A stretch of 64,000 nt of DNA, taken from Paenibacillus sp. USDA918EY. Its GTDB lineage: Bacteria > Bacillota > Bacilli > Paenibacillales > Paenibacillaceae. Made by a program: the position numbers and the translations under genes. The notes beneath the pieces are model-generated. The model ran no database searches, was not told the origin of the DNA, and saw only the letters and a list, made by a program, of their open reading frames with translations. The stretch lies in contig NZ_WTWY01000011.1 of the NCBI RefSeq assembly GCF_009870825.1, positions 146,383-210,382 on the forward strand, in the 5' to 3' direction. Position 1 is the first letter of the stretch. Each line of letters opens with the position of its first letter. Below are positions 51,175 to 60,549 of the stretch, piece after piece.

Positions 51175-52089
51175 TTACCGGAAAAAGCTCTGGTACGTCC
51201 GTTTTAACCCTTCGCCGATACGATAGGCCGGCTGCCAATTCAGATGAGTCAAGGCTCGCGTATTGGACAAACGGCTGTGGCGGATGTCCCCGGCCCGATC
51301 TTCACGGTGGATGCACTGGATGTTGCTGCCATGATTTTCGCGAAGCAGCTCAACGAGCCGATTGACGGACGTCGCTTCGCCGGTGCTGACGTGAAAGATT
51401 TGACGCGCTCCGGCTGTTTGTGAAGCCGCCAACGCCGAAGCGACATCTTCGACGTATATAAAATCCCGCGTCTGTTCCCCGTCTCCGTTTATCGTCAGGG
51501 GGACGCCCTGCCGAAGCTGGTTCAGGAAGATCGCCACGACGCCGCCTTCTCCTTTGGACGTCTGCCCGGGGCCATACACGTTGGCGAACCGCAAAACGGT
51601 CCAATCCAGGTCGAACAGCTCGCCGTAAAGGCGAATCACATGCTCTGCCGCATATTTGGACAATCCGTAAAAGGAGATGGGAACGGTGGAATCATGTTCC
51701 TCCAGCAGATCCTTTTCCAAGTTGCCGTACACGCCGGACGTGGAAGCAAACACGAATTTGCGCACACAACTTTGGCGGCTGGCTTCGAGTATATTAAGCG
51801 TGCCCAGCACATTGATGTCCATGTCTTCCCGCGGGTACCGGATGGAATGCTGTACGTCCGCCTGTGCCGCCAAATGAAAAACGGTGTCGGGGCGAAGCGA
51901 AACGATTGTATCAAAGGCCGAGGGCGTTCGGATGTCTTCCTGGTGCAGCACGGCGTCCGGGTGAAGATTGGCTGCTTTGCCGACAGACAGATCGTCGATG
52001 ACATGGACGCCGTGTCCTTTTTCGATCAGATGTTTGACGAGATGCGAACCGATAAAACCGGCTCCTCCTGTCACCACCACCGTATTCAT
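51175..52089 (-). CDS. UDP-glucose 4-epimerase-like NAD-dependent epimerase
   Basis: A 304-residue extended SDR: VVVTGGAGFIGSHLVKHL, FHLAAQADVQHSI, FASTSGVYG and FYGLSKYAAEH (Tyr-x-x-x-Lys), then NVYGPGQ. It would interconvert C4 epimers of UDP-glucose, UDP-GlcNAc or their uronates. Start ATG 52089 follows GGGAGGTAATG. A perfect CATAnnnTA lies 33 bases upstream on its strand. It closes the island on the right. Confidence 0.85.
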   Translation of the reverse strand: MNTVVVTGGAGFIGSHLVKHLIEKGHGVHVIDDLSVGKAANLHPDAVLHQEDIRTPSAFDTIVSLRPDTVFHLAAQADVQHSIRYPREDMDINVLGTLNILEASRQSCVRKFVFASTSGVYGNLEKDLLEEHDSTVPISFYGLSKYAAEHVIRLYGELFDLDWTVLRFANVYGPGQTSKGEGGVVAIFLNQLRQGVPLTINGDGEQTRDFIYVEDVASALAASQTAGARQIFHVSTGEATSVNRLVELLRENHGSNIQCIHREDRAGDIRHSRLSNTRALTHLNWQPAYRIGEGLKRTYQSFFR

Positions 52090-52121
52090 GCCATTACCTC
52101 CCGAAGGCTAAAGTCATGAAA

Positions 52122-52130
52122 TATCGTATG
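52122..52130 (-). promoter_or_regulatory. Candidate sigma-K -10 box of the epimerase gene
   Basis: Minus-strand CATACGATA, a full CATAnnnTA match, 33 bases before the start. No AC at exactly 16-17 bases. Confidence 0.45.
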
Positions 52131-52265
52131 TGGCGTTTCCCCCGTTGGCATTAGGCAGCGTCCCAAATTTAACGATTTGAATGCATCGGTAGTAACAATC
52201 GCCTAATCGGGTAATATGTGAATAGCGTCTTTTATAGCTCATGTTTAGAGACAGGAGGGATGTAC

Positions 52266-52835
52266 ATGAAAAAAGTTCGGCCGGCACTTGTTTTTTTAAT
52301 CGTTTTGCTTGTTGTCGTCTGCATGGCATATTTTGTCCGGCCTTACCAAACCGATGCACCGGGAAAAAAAGAAAACCGAACGTCGTCGCCAGGAGCTGGG
52401 CAAGCAGAGCCGGTTTGGGTGAATAAAAAAGACGTCATTACGGTCGAATGGGACGGCAAAAGAACTTCATGGCTGCTTCGGCGAACAAGCCGGACGAAAG
52501 ACGCCGAAAGCGGATGGACATTAAACGGCAAACCGGTAGCGCAGGCGGAGGCGGATACGATTTTATCGCAAATGAATTCGCTATTGGCCAAAGGCGCAGA
52601 GGGAAAACGGCCGGCATCTTCTTTAAAAAATAAAGCGATCGATTCCAACGTTACGGTGACAAGCGGCCCTGATGCTGAAGAAAAAGTATACCTCATTTCA
52701 AATGAAACGGCCGATCCAGGCATTTTTTGGATCATTCCGTCGGGAGGATCTTATGTTTATCCGATATCTGAAAAAGATATGAACTTGCTGGAAAAAACGA
52801 TAGACCAATTAAAGGCTTCATCCCCACCAAAATAA
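52266..52835 (+). CDS. Membrane-anchored protein of unknown function (DUF4340-like)
   Basis: A 189-residue protein with an N-terminal hydrophobic anchor (residues 6-25, ALVFLIVLLVVVCMAYFV) and an extracytoplasmic domain. WLLRRTSRTKDAESGWTLNG followed by AEADTILSQMNSLLA resembles the DUF4340 layout, from memory. The ribosome site AGGAGGGA serves ATG 52266, not the ATG at 52260 that overlaps it. Function unknown. Confidence 0.65.
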   Translation: MKKVRPALVFLIVLLVVVCMAYFVRPYQTDAPGKKENRTSSPGAGQAEPVWVNKKDVITVEWDGKRTSWLLRRTSRTKDAESGWTLNGKPVAQAEADTILSQMNSLLAKGAEGKRPASSLKNKAIDSNVTVTSGPDAEEKVYLISNETADPGIFWIIPSGGSYVYPISEKDMNLLEKTIDQLKASSPPK

Positions 52836-52940
52836 GCGCAGAAAAGGCCCCTGATGCCAAATCCTTTCAGCATAGCACCATGAGCGCACGGTCATCCTAA
52901 ATGATGTTACTTCATTAATTTCATAACGGAGGATGAACTC

Positions 52941-53942
52941 ATGATGCGATCCAAAGTAATCAGTCTTTCCGTATCCGCTGCACTTCTCGCCAGCGTTGTC
53001 GGCGTGACCGGTTGTACGACGAGAGAGCCTGCCAACACGAACGTCCGAACCAAAAACGTTCATGACGGGCGCATGCTGAATACGCGGGACGGCAGACTGA
53101 ACGTCAACTCGCTGCGTGACGGCAACCGGTTCTCGACGTACAATACCGACGGAAATTACGGCATGCACACCGCAAGACATGACCTGACCAACGTGACTTC
53201 TTCCCAGGAAATCGCAGACAAGGTGGCAGCCATGAAAGAAGTGCGCACGGCTAACGTGCTTAAGGCAGGCAACAGCGCCTACGTGGCAGTATCCCTTGAA
53301 CATGGGGCGCAAGCCAATACGTCCACGACAGGCACGCACGGCCGATTCCGCAGCAACAGCTTCGGAACGATGAACACCGGTATCGGCAGCAACAGCAGCT
53401 TTAACAACAGCTCCGCAGGCGTTACGAACCGCGGAACGACAGGCATGGGCACCGGCACGACAGGCATGGGCACAACAGGCACGGACGGCATGACGGGCTT
53501 GGGCACGGGGACGACAGGTACGGGGCTTGACGGCCATTACCGCGGTTATACGACAGGCACCGGCGTACCGATCACCAGAGGCAACGGTTTTAACGCTACC
53601 ACTCCGGGAACGGCCGGCACGAGCCATACCTATTCCCAAAACTATAACGTAACCTCCGACGTGAAAGACAAAATTACCAGTGTCGTCAAAAAAGCCGACC
53701 CGAACATCACAAACGTGTATGTATCCGCTAATCCTGATTTTGTCCAGCACGTCAGCAATTATGCAACCAACGTTAAAAGCGGTCATCCGGTCAGCGGCAT
53801 GGTATCCCAGCTTTCGAACATGATCGAACGCATTTTCCCGACCAACACAAGCACGACGGATCACCGCGTGACCCCAATGGGCACGACGCCAACCGCCCCG
53901 CTTGGCAAAACGCCTGCAGGCAGACACATCATGACCCAGTAA
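52941..53942 (+). CDS. YhcN/YlaJ-type sporulation lipoprotein
   Basis: A 333-residue secreted lipoprotein: signal peptide with lipobox VTGC near residue 25. The mature part has ADKVAAMKEVRTANVLKAGNSAYVAV and NYNVTSDVKDKITSVVKKADPNITNVYVSANPDF, the two halves of the YhcN/YlaJ family, which is linked to spore germination and outgrowth. Between them is a Gly/Thr/Met low-complexity stretch (residues ~170-210). GGAGGATGAACTC precedes ATG 52941. Confidence 0.85.
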   Translation: MMRSKVISLSVSAALLASVVGVTGCTTREPANTNVRTKNVHDGRMLNTRDGRLNVNSLRDGNRFSTYNTDGNYGMHTARHDLTNVTSSQEIADKVAAMKEVRTANVLKAGNSAYVAVSLEHGAQANTSTTGTHGRFRSNSFGTMNTGIGSNSSFNNSSAGVTNRGTTGMGTGTTGMGTTGTDGMTGLGTGTTGTGLDGHYRGYTTGTGVPITRGNGFNATTPGTAGTSHTYSQNYNVTSDVKDKITSVVKKADPNITNVYVSANPDFVQHVSNYATNVKSGHPVSGMVSQLSNMIERIFPTNTSTTDHRVTPMGTTPTAPLGKTPAGRHIMTQ

Positions 53943-53950
53943 AAAAGCAA

Positions 53951-53999
53951 GCGGAAAGCAGCTTTCGCATCAATTGCGGGCTGCTTTTCGGTTTATTCC
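53951..53999. terminator. Terminator hairpin between the lipoprotein and MATE genes
   Basis: AAAGCAGC (53955-53962) pairs with GCTGCTTT (53980-53987). The minus-strand side ends in CTTTTTT and the plus side in TTTTCGGTTTATT, so it may serve both convergent genes; the T-runs are imperfect. Confidence 0.55.
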
Positions 54000-55358
54000 C
54001 GTTTTTTTGTTCAAAAGGCTTTTGACCGTAAACCCGAACAATGCACAGCAAGCAAGGGCGGCGAAAATATCCGCGACGGGTTCCGCTATTATGATTGCAT
54101 CGGTTTTCGGCTGAATGAACGCCGGCAGTACGTAAACGAGAGGAATCAGCAAAATGATTTTACGCAAAATGGCGATAAAAATGGAAACCTTCGCTTGACC
54201 CAATGCGATAAACATTTGCTGGAAAGCCAATTGAACGCCGTAAATGCATGTACCCAGGAAAAATATTTTCATAAGCGATACCGTCAGAGCGATCAAATCG
54301 GCATTGTTCGTAAAAATCATAACGGGAAGCTGAGGCATAAAAATGGCTACGGCCCACATCGACAAACCGAAAATCGCGCAAAAAAAGCTGCAGTACATAA
54401 TGGTGGATTTGACCCGCGCAAAATCGCCGGACCCGAAATTATAACCGACGATCGGCTGTGCTCCTTGCGCAAAGCTTTGCAATAACAGCGTGAAAATTTG
54501 CATCAGACTGCTCATGATCCCCATGGCGGCAACGTACAGGTCTCCGCCGTATTTGGCAAGGGAGGTGTTGAAGACGATTTGGACCAGGCTTTCGGTCGAC
54601 TGCATGATAAAAGACGAAAGTCCCAAAGCAAGCACGCTTTTGGCTATGTTAAAGTCGATGCGCATATGTTTGACCCGCAGACGGAGATGGGTTCGTTTTG
54701 AGGTAAGGAACCACAGCACCCAGATCGCCGAGATTGCCTGCGAAATGACCGTCGCAAGCGCAGCGCCCTTCACGCCCATATCCATACCGAAAATCAAAAT
54801 GGGGTCAAGGATCGTATTGACGGCTGCGCCTGCGCATACCGTGACCATGGCCGTTTTGGCAAATCCCTGCGCTGCGATGAACTGGTTTAAACCTAACGAT
54901 ATCAGCACGGTTACCGTACCGATCAGGTAGATTCCCATATAATCGTCCGCATAAGGCAAAGTGTCCGGGCTTGCCCCGAACAAGGCGAGCAGCGGGGACT
55001 TAAAAGCAAGAAATGATAGCGTTATGAGCACCGAAACGATCAGCAGCATCAGAAAACTGGCGCCAAGCAATGCTTCGGCCTTTTTATGGTTTCCTTCCCC
55101 CATCCGAATGGAAGCAAGCGGTGCGCCGCCAAAACCGATCAGAGCGGCGAAGGCGGAAACGATCATGATGATCGGAAATCCTACTCCGATGCCTGTTAAG
55201 GCTTGCGTACCTATACCAGGCATCCTTCCGATAAACATGCGGTCCACCACATTGTAGAGGGCGTTGATAACCTGCGCTGCGATGGCAGGGGCGGCAAGAG
55301 AGAGAATCAGTTTGGGTATTTTCTCGTTGGCGAACCGGCGGCTCATCGGATTGTTCAT
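53970..55358 (-). CDS. MATE family efflux transporter
   Basis: A 462-residue protein with 12 hydrophobic segments in two halves. Starts PMSRRFANEKIPKLILSLAAPAIAAQVINALYNVVDR, the MATE first-helix signature, and shows AQPIVGYNFGSG at the second half. It exports drugs or cations using Na+ or H+. AAGGATGG precedes ATG 55358. No regulator is adjacent. Confidence 0.9.
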   Translation of the reverse strand: MNNPMSRRFANEKIPKLILSLAAPAIAAQVINALYNVVDRMFIGRMPGIGTQALTGIGVGFPIIMIVSAFAALIGFGGAPLASIRMGEGNHKKAEALLGASFLMLLIVSVLITLSFLAFKSPLLALFGASPDTLPYADDYMGIYLIGTVTVLISLGLNQFIAAQGFAKTAMVTVCAGAAVNTILDPILIFGMDMGVKGAALATVISQAISAIWVLWFLTSKRTHLRLRVKHMRIDFNIAKSVLALGLSSFIMQSTESLVQIVFNTSLAKYGGDLYVAAMGIMSSLMQIFTLLLQSFAQGAQPIVGYNFGSGDFARVKSTIMYCSFFCAIFGLSMWAVAIFMPQLPVMIFTNNADLIALTVSLMKIFFLGTCIYGVQLAFQQMFIALGQAKVSIFIAILRKIILLIPLVYVLPAFIQPKTDAIIIAEPVADIFAALACCALFGFTVKSLLNKKTGINRKAARN

Positions 55359-55588
55359 TTTACATCCATCCTTGCATTGGTTTTGTTTATTTAAAAATCA
55401 TAACATAGGATAAATGGTCATAAAATACGTTTTTTAACGCATTTAAACAGCTCTGTATATGTTCGTAAACGGTTGGTTAATAGGGAGGTACTATAAAAGG
55501 GTTAAAATGCTTTAAAAACGATTCTAGAGGAGATGTGCTACGGTGCCTTTTGGGCATTTGAAGACGCATTATTCGGGGAGGAAGACAT

Positions 55589-55625
55589 AAAAAAATGACG
55601 CCGTTGAACCAGCGTCATTTTTTCC
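55589..55625. terminator. Bidirectional terminator downstream of nagA
   Basis: AAAAAATGACGC pairs with GCGTCATTTTTT around a 10-base loop. It ends nagA on minus and any transcript from the 55440-55590 region on plus. Confidence 0.88.
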
Positions 55626-55640
55626 AATGATGAAGTTTAA

Positions 55641-56813
55641 TTAAAATACCTGGCGTCCGCGTACCCATACGCCTTGAATGTTCAAGCTTTCGTCCAGCAT
55701 CAGCACGTCGGCCTGCTTGCCGGCTTCAAGCGTTCCGGTCCGGTCCTCGATGCGAAGCCGTTTCGCCGGGTTGTAGCTGGCGATGCGCGAGGCATGCTCG
55801 ACGGTTAATCCGACCGTTTCCACGAGGTAACGGAAACCTTTGATCATCGTGAGCGTGCTGCCCGCCAGGCTGTTCGATTCGCCTTTCAAGATCGCGATGC
55901 CGTCCTTCACTTCCACGGGAAGGTCGCCGATCGTATAATCGCCGTCCGGCATGCCCGCTGCGGACATCGCGTCGGTGATCAAAATGAGATTGTCGTTCGT
56001 TTTTACCTTCGTCAAAATCGAAATGCATGCCGGATGCACATGAATGCCGTCAGCGATGATTTCCGCATGGATCCGGTCGTCGCTGAGGACGGCTCCGGCC
56101 GTGCCCGGCTTGCGGTGATGGATCGGCGTCATGGCGTTGAACGTATGAACCGCTTGACGAAGGCCGGCTTCTACCGCGGCTTCGACTTCCTCATACGTGG
56201 CGTCGGTGTGGCCGAGCGCGGCATTGATGCCGTGTTCGCTCATCCAGCGAATCGCCTCAATCGCGCCTTCGCGTTCGGGTGCAAGCGTCACCTGCTTGAC
56301 CAGGCCCGGATATTCGGCTTCCCAGCCTTCAAGCCACTCCACGCTCGGATGGACGATATGCTCTGGATTTTGCGCGCCGGGCCATTTCGGGCTAATAAAA
56401 GGGCCTTCCAGGTGAACCCCTTCAAGGATGGTATACGGCATGGTTTGCTGTCTGTATTCGTGAACTTCCTTCAGCACTTTGTCGATGGATGCCTTGGGAG
56501 CCGTCATCGTGGTGGCGAGCATCGCGGTAGTCCCTTGCGAACAATGGAAGGAGGTGATTTTATCAAGCTCCTCCTTGCCGGAATACATAAAGTCCTCGCC
56601 GCTGCCTCCGTGAACATGGATATCGATGAAACCCGGCACGATGTATCCGTCCGTCTTTTTGCCGGGATTCAGGTTATGCAGATGGTCCGGCAAATGCTGA
56701 ACCTCGCCCGCATAAAGGATGGTGCCGTCATGGATGGCGATGACGCCGTCCTCGATGACATGTCCCGGAACGACAACTTTCCCGTACAACAATTGTCCTG
56801 AAACTTCGCTCAT
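55641..56813 (-). CDS. nagA: N-acetylglucosamine-6-phosphate deacetylase
   Basis: A 390-residue amidohydrolase converting GlcNAc-6-P to GlcN-6-P and acetate. Metal and active-site motifs: GFIDIHVHGG, LEGPFI, GHTDA, HTFNAM and ITDAMSAAG. Start ATG 56813 overlaps the nagB stop (TAATG) and has GGGAGG upstream, so an upstream in-frame ATG at 56888 is not used. Last gene of the rpiR-nagB-nagA operon for catabolism of cell-wall amino sugars. Confidence 0.94.
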   Translation of the reverse strand: MSEVSGQLLYGKVVVPGHVIEDGVIAIHDGTILYAGEVQHLPDHLHNLNPGKKTDGYIVPGFIDIHVHGGSGEDFMYSGKEELDKITSFHCSQGTTAMLATTMTAPKASIDKVLKEVHEYRQQTMPYTILEGVHLEGPFISPKWPGAQNPEHIVHPSVEWLEGWEAEYPGLVKQVTLAPEREGAIEAIRWMSEHGINAALGHTDATYEEVEAAVEAGLRQAVHTFNAMTPIHHRKPGTAGAVLSDDRIHAEIIADGIHVHPACISILTKVKTNDNLILITDAMSAAGMPDGDYTIGDLPVEVKDGIAILKGESNSLAGSTLTMIKGFRYLVETVGLTVEHASRIASYNPAKRLRIEDRTGTLEAGKQADVLMLDESLNIQGVWVRGRQVF

Positions 56814-57538
56814 TAAATTAACCTCCCTGCTCCTTGATCCAGCAATACGACGACATTCGGATGGCATTGGAGAAGCGATGCCGGACATTGGGACGTGATC
56901 GGGCCTGTTAAAGCGCGTTTGACGATTTCGGCTTTATCTTCTCCCCGAACCAGCAGCATGATTTGTTTTGCTTTCAAAATGCTTCCGACGCCCATCGTGA
57001 TCGCTTGCGTCGGCACATCGTCCAGGGAAGGGAAGAAGCGCGCATTGGCCGTACGCGTTTTTTCCTGAAGCTTAACGACGTGGGTGCCTCCGATCAGGCT
57101 TTCGTCCGGTTCGTTAAAACCGATGTGGCCGTTATGCCCAATGCCGAGAATTTGAAGATCGACCGGCCCGTTTGCTTCGAGCATGGCGTCGTATTTTTGG
57201 CATTCCGCTTCAAGATCGGCGGCATTGCCGTCAGGCACATGCGTATTTTCGATTTTAATATCGATATGATTAAAAAGTTTCTCATTCATGAAGCTGCGGT
57301 AGCTTTCCGGATGGCCTTCGGGAAGACCGACGTATTCGTCCAGATTGTAGCTGGATGCTTTCGCGAAGCTTACGAGGCCCTTCTGATTCATTTCAATCAG
57401 GCGCTGGTAGATGCCGATCGGCGAACTGCCCGTCGCCAGTCCGAGTACGGCCCTTGGTTTCGTATGCAGCAGGCTTGCGATGAGACCGGCTCCGGTCGCG
57501 TTGAAGTCCGCTTCATGTTGGAAAGTGTAGATGTTCAT
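56813..57538 (-). CDS. nagB: Glucosamine-6-phosphate deaminase
   Basis: A 241-residue isomerase/deaminase: GLATGSSPIGIYQ, NLDEYVG (catalytic Asp), LGIGHNGHIGFNEP and ITMGVGSIL. It turns GlcN-6-P into fructose-6-P and ammonia. No C-terminal allosteric extension, as in Bacillus NagB. It lies six bases after the regulator gene and shares one base with nagA's start. Confidence 0.94.
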   Translation of the reverse strand: MNIYTFQHEADFNATGAGLIASLLHTKPRAVLGLATGSSPIGIYQRLIEMNQKGLVSFAKASSYNLDEYVGLPEGHPESYRSFMNEKLFNHIDIKIENTHVPDGNAADLEAECQKYDAMLEANGPVDLQILGIGHNGHIGFNEPDESLIGGTHVVKLQEKTRTANARFFPSLDDVPTQAITMGVGSILKAKQIMLLVRGEDKAEIVKRALTGPITSQCPASLLQCHPNVVVLLDQGAGRLI

Positions 57539-57544
57539 GATTTT

Positions 57545-58420
57545 TTAATGACCTCCTTTTGATTTGCGGTAGTTTCGGACGTTTTGATAGGATTGCTCCA
57601 GCTTGGGAACATATTGTCCGAACTGCTCGCTGCTCATGCCCATAAAAAGAATATCAATGATGTGAAGCTGGGCGATCCTTGAAGCCATATCCCCCCTGCG
57701 CATCCCTTCCTCGAGGGAAGAAACGAACAGCGGAATATCCGCCATGGACGCCAGCGTGTTGCTGCCGTAAGAAGTGAGGGTGATCGTCGCCGCCCCGCTG
57801 TCTTTGGCGCAGGACAACGCGTTGATCGTTTCCTCGGTTTCCCCGGAATAGGAAATGGCGATGGCCACGTCCCGGTCCGTAAGGGTCGAAGCTGAAGTGA
57901 TCTGCATATGGGGATCGGCGAAAGCGGTGCAATGTTTTCCGATCCGGATGAGCTTCTGGTAAAAATCGAGCGCTACGACCGACGACGTCGCTACTCCGTA
58001 CAAATCGATCCGCTGCGCGTCGCACAGCAGCCGGATGGCTTGCGAGAGCCTGTTCATATCCAGCAGCTGCGTCGTATCCCGGATGGAAGTCAAGTGGTTG
58101 GCCTCCATCGCCTCCACTATTTTAGATAACGGATTGTTGGCGACGATATCCTGGTACGATGAAGCCTGGTTTCGTTCCTTCATTCCCGTATGGGCGATTT
58201 CCGCGGATAGTTTCACTTTCAAATCCGGGTAGCCCTTGAGGTGGAACACTTTGCAAAAGCGGGTGACCGTGGCCGGACTGGTTCCGCATTGCTCGGCCAG
58301 CTCTTTGATCCCCATATGCACGACTTCGGCCGGGGAAGAAAGAATGAAATCGGCGATCCGGCGTTCCTGCGGAGACAGTTTTTCTTTTTCCTGGGCCAGC
58401 GCATATAAGAACGGTGCCAC
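57545..58420 (-). CDS. MurR/RpiR family transcriptional regulator of the nag operon
   Basis: A 291-residue regulator. N-terminal RpiR helix-turn-helix (KELAEQCGTSPATVTRFCKVF, residues ~38-58) and C-terminal SIS sugar-phosphate domain (LYGVATSSVVA, ISYSGETEETI). GTG start at 58420 behind AAAGGAGG. It likely senses GlcN-6-P or GlcNAc-6-P and controls its own operon. Confidence 0.88.
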   Translation of the reverse strand: MAPFLYALAQEKEKLSPQERRIADFILSSPAEVVHMGIKELAEQCGTSPATVTRFCKVFHLKGYPDLKVKLSAEIAHTGMKERNQASSYQDIVANNPLSKIVEAMEANHLTSIRDTTQLLDMNRLSQAIRLLCDAQRIDLYGVATSSVVALDFYQKLIRIGKHCTAFADPHMQITSASTLTDRDVAIAISYSGETEETINALSCAKDSGAATITLTSYGSNTLASMADIPLFVSSLEEGMRRGDMASRIAQLHIIDILFMGMSSEQFGQYVPKLEQSYQNVRNYRKSKGGH

Positions 58421-58452
58421 GAAAGAACCTCCTTTTGCTCGTTTTCATGAAT

Positions 58453-58497
58453 GAAAATAATTTTAATTATTGTGATTGAATACAAGAAAATAATTTT
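58453..58497 (-). promoter_or_regulatory. Candidate RpiR operator repeats upstream of the nag operon
   Basis: GAAAATAATTTT occurs twice, at 58453-58464 and 58486-58497, offset 33 bases (about three helical turns). The first copy is part of the inverted repeat AATAATT-TT-AATTATT (58456-58471). They sit 33-77 bases upstream of the start. A regulatory role is inferred. Confidence 0.45.
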
Positions 58498-58571
58498 TAT
58501 GACTACTATCATCATAGGCCAAAAGTCTTTCGGTGACAAGGGGGATTCGGGATATTTTACGCTGATTTTAC

Positions 58572-58610
58572 AAATAAAAAATAAACCCGCGTTCACGCAG
58601 AACACGGGTG
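58572..58610 (-). terminator. Terminator of the efe operon
   Basis: On the minus strand CCCG-T-GTTC pairs with GAAC-G-CGGG around a short loop, followed by TTTATTTTTTATTT. It lies 22 bases past the efeU stop. Confidence 0.75.
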
Positions 58611-58631
58611 TAAAAAGGGACATATATTTCG

Positions 58632-60485
58632 TTATTGAACGTTATCGACGCTTGCGCGGGATTTTTTTGATTTGCCGATTTCCTGCCGCAGCACCTGCCA
58701 TAGGATGTAGGCCAGAATGACCATCTGCGGGATAAACGTTTCCCATGTCGGATACATGCCGAGCCATGATACGGAAGGCAGTAACGGTTCCGAATGGGCT
58801 CCCAGGGTGCCGGCCACCTGCAGCGAATGGATGCTGTCTCCAAGGAACCGGAATACGAGGTAATAAATCAGCAGCGTCGCGACCAGGAAAAAGGCCCGAA
58901 GCGGAAGGGATGCGCTAAGCACGATGATCGCATAACCCAAAACGGCGAGAATGGCCAGCGCAATGGCGACGCCGAGGATGAGCTGAAGAATCGGCATCGA
59001 CGGGGCCATGCCGACGTAAAAGATCGTCGTTTCGGCGCCTTCTCTTAAGATGGCCAGCAGGGCTACGAAAAATAGCGACCATAGGCTGCCTTTGGCCAGC
59101 GCCTGGTCCATTTGCTTGCCGACATACCGGTTCCAGGCTTTGGTGTTCGATTTGTTGTGCAGCCATTGCCCAACCGTAATCATCATGACCACGGCGACCA
59201 AACCGGTAATCCCTTCGATCAGCTCGCGCGCGCTGCCGGAGGCGGCTTTTGAGATCGTGTAGGTCAGGACGACGGCGAGCAGGAGCGACAATATAAGTCC
59301 CGTTCCCGCGCCAGACCAAATATATTTCCGTCCCTCGCGGTGGCCGCTGCGTTTCAGGTAAGAGAGCAGCGCAGCGATGACGAGAATGGCCTCGAGCCCT
59401 TCGCGCAGCAGCACGAGCGCGGCGTCCCAGGCGGTATAGTGATGGCTTCCGGCGATCGGGGTCAAGGAAGACTGCATTTCTTCGATAAGGCGGAGCGCAT
59501 CCTGGCTGCGCGGAGGCGTCGATAGCAGATAACCGGACACCTCGGACATCTGATTTTCCACTTTGGTATACAAAGCCTGGGAAGACACCCGAACCTCTCC
59601 TTCCACGGCAGGCCATGAGGCAATGAATTGGTTCATGCTGTCCGCGGCCTGGGCGGTTTGGCCGTCCGCGGTCTGCTGACGGGCCGTCTCCAGGACGCCC
59701 AGCAGATCGGACAACGAATGGATGCTTCCGTTTTCGCTGCCGGTCTGCGACGCTTTTCCGTTCTTGTAATCCATCAATAACGAAACCAGCTTTTTCATTT
59801 GCTGCACGGCCTGGTCCTCGCGGACGGGGTCCGCTTGTAGGGCGATGCGCACCAGGCTGATTTGGGTCTCAAGCTGTCCGTAAACGGCGAAGTTGTCGCT
59901 CCGGATCGGCGTTTCGCTTTTCGGCCATGCATCGACGATATGCTGGTAGCTCGATTTGGCTGTGGCCCAATCCTTTTTCTCCATGGCGGCGAGGCTTGCT
60001 TCGGCAAAAGGAAGCAGCTTCGCGGCGGATTCCGTCCCGCCCGAAGCTTGGTTGCCGCTTTGCTGCTGCCCGGAAGCGGCATCGACGTACGCATCGACGG
60101 CTTTGGCGAGCGCCGATAACGCTTGTTTGGCCCCGGCATCTTCCTGCCGGAGCTTCGAATCGGCTTCGGCGAGCGCCGCGTCAACCCGTGCCGCCTGGTC
60201 GGCCAAATTATTGCCGCCGCTAGGCTTCACGGCGGCCCACTTGGTTTTGAACTGCTCCAAATCATTTGCGGCTTCTTTCCACTGCTGTTGCCCGGCTTCG
60301 ACCAACGCGCTGCCGACGGCGGGGAGGAGCGGGTCCAGGGAGGAAGCTTGATCGGTTTCGGCAAATGCCGGAGCCGCGGTCAGGTGCAACACGATCAGGA
60401 TGGCGAGCGCCAGAATGGCCGGCATGCCAGGTTTGCTTCGTCTGCTGTTGTGTGTTGTCTGGCCGGATTGGCTGATCGACATCAT
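58632..60485 (-). CDS. efeU: FTR1 family iron permease with extracytoplasmic N-terminal domain (EfeU)
   Basis: A 617-residue protein. A signal-like helix near residues 22-42 is followed by a ~310-residue helical extracytoplasmic region, then the FTR1 permease of seven helices. The iron-binding R-E-G-x-E motifs are REGLEA and REGAET. It imports iron in the EfeUOB system. This long form (about twice E. coli EfeU) is common in Gram-positive bacteria. Last gene of efeO-efeB-efeU. Confidence 0.88.
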   Translation of the reverse strand: MMSISQSGQTTHNSRRSKPGMPAILALAILIVLHLTAAPAFAETDQASSLDPLLPAVGSALVEAGQQQWKEAANDLEQFKTKWAAVKPSGGNNLADQAARVDAALAEADSKLRQEDAGAKQALSALAKAVDAYVDAASGQQQSGNQASGGTESAAKLLPFAEASLAAMEKKDWATAKSSYQHIVDAWPKSETPIRSDNFAVYGQLETQISLVRIALQADPVREDQAVQQMKKLVSLLMDYKNGKASQTGSENGSIHSLSDLLGVLETARQQTADGQTAQAADSMNQFIASWPAVEGEVRVSSQALYTKVENQMSEVSGYLLSTPPRSQDALRLIEEMQSSLTPIAGSHHYTAWDAALVLLREGLEAILVIAALLSYLKRSGHREGRKYIWSGAGTGLILSLLLAVVLTYTISKAASGSARELIEGITGLVAVVMMITVGQWLHNKSNTKAWNRYVGKQMDQALAKGSLWSLFFVALLAILREGAETTIFYVGMAPSMPILQLILGVAIALAILAVLGYAIIVLSASLPLRAFFLVATLLIYYLVFRFLGDSIHSLQVAGTLGAHSEPLLPSVSWLGMYPTWETFIPQMVILAYILWQVLRQEIGKSKKSRASVDNVQ

Positions 60486-60549
60486 AGGCTCTATTCTCCT
60501 TCAATCTCGAATAATGGCGGTGCCGGAGAGGACTTTTCCGCGAAAAGGC

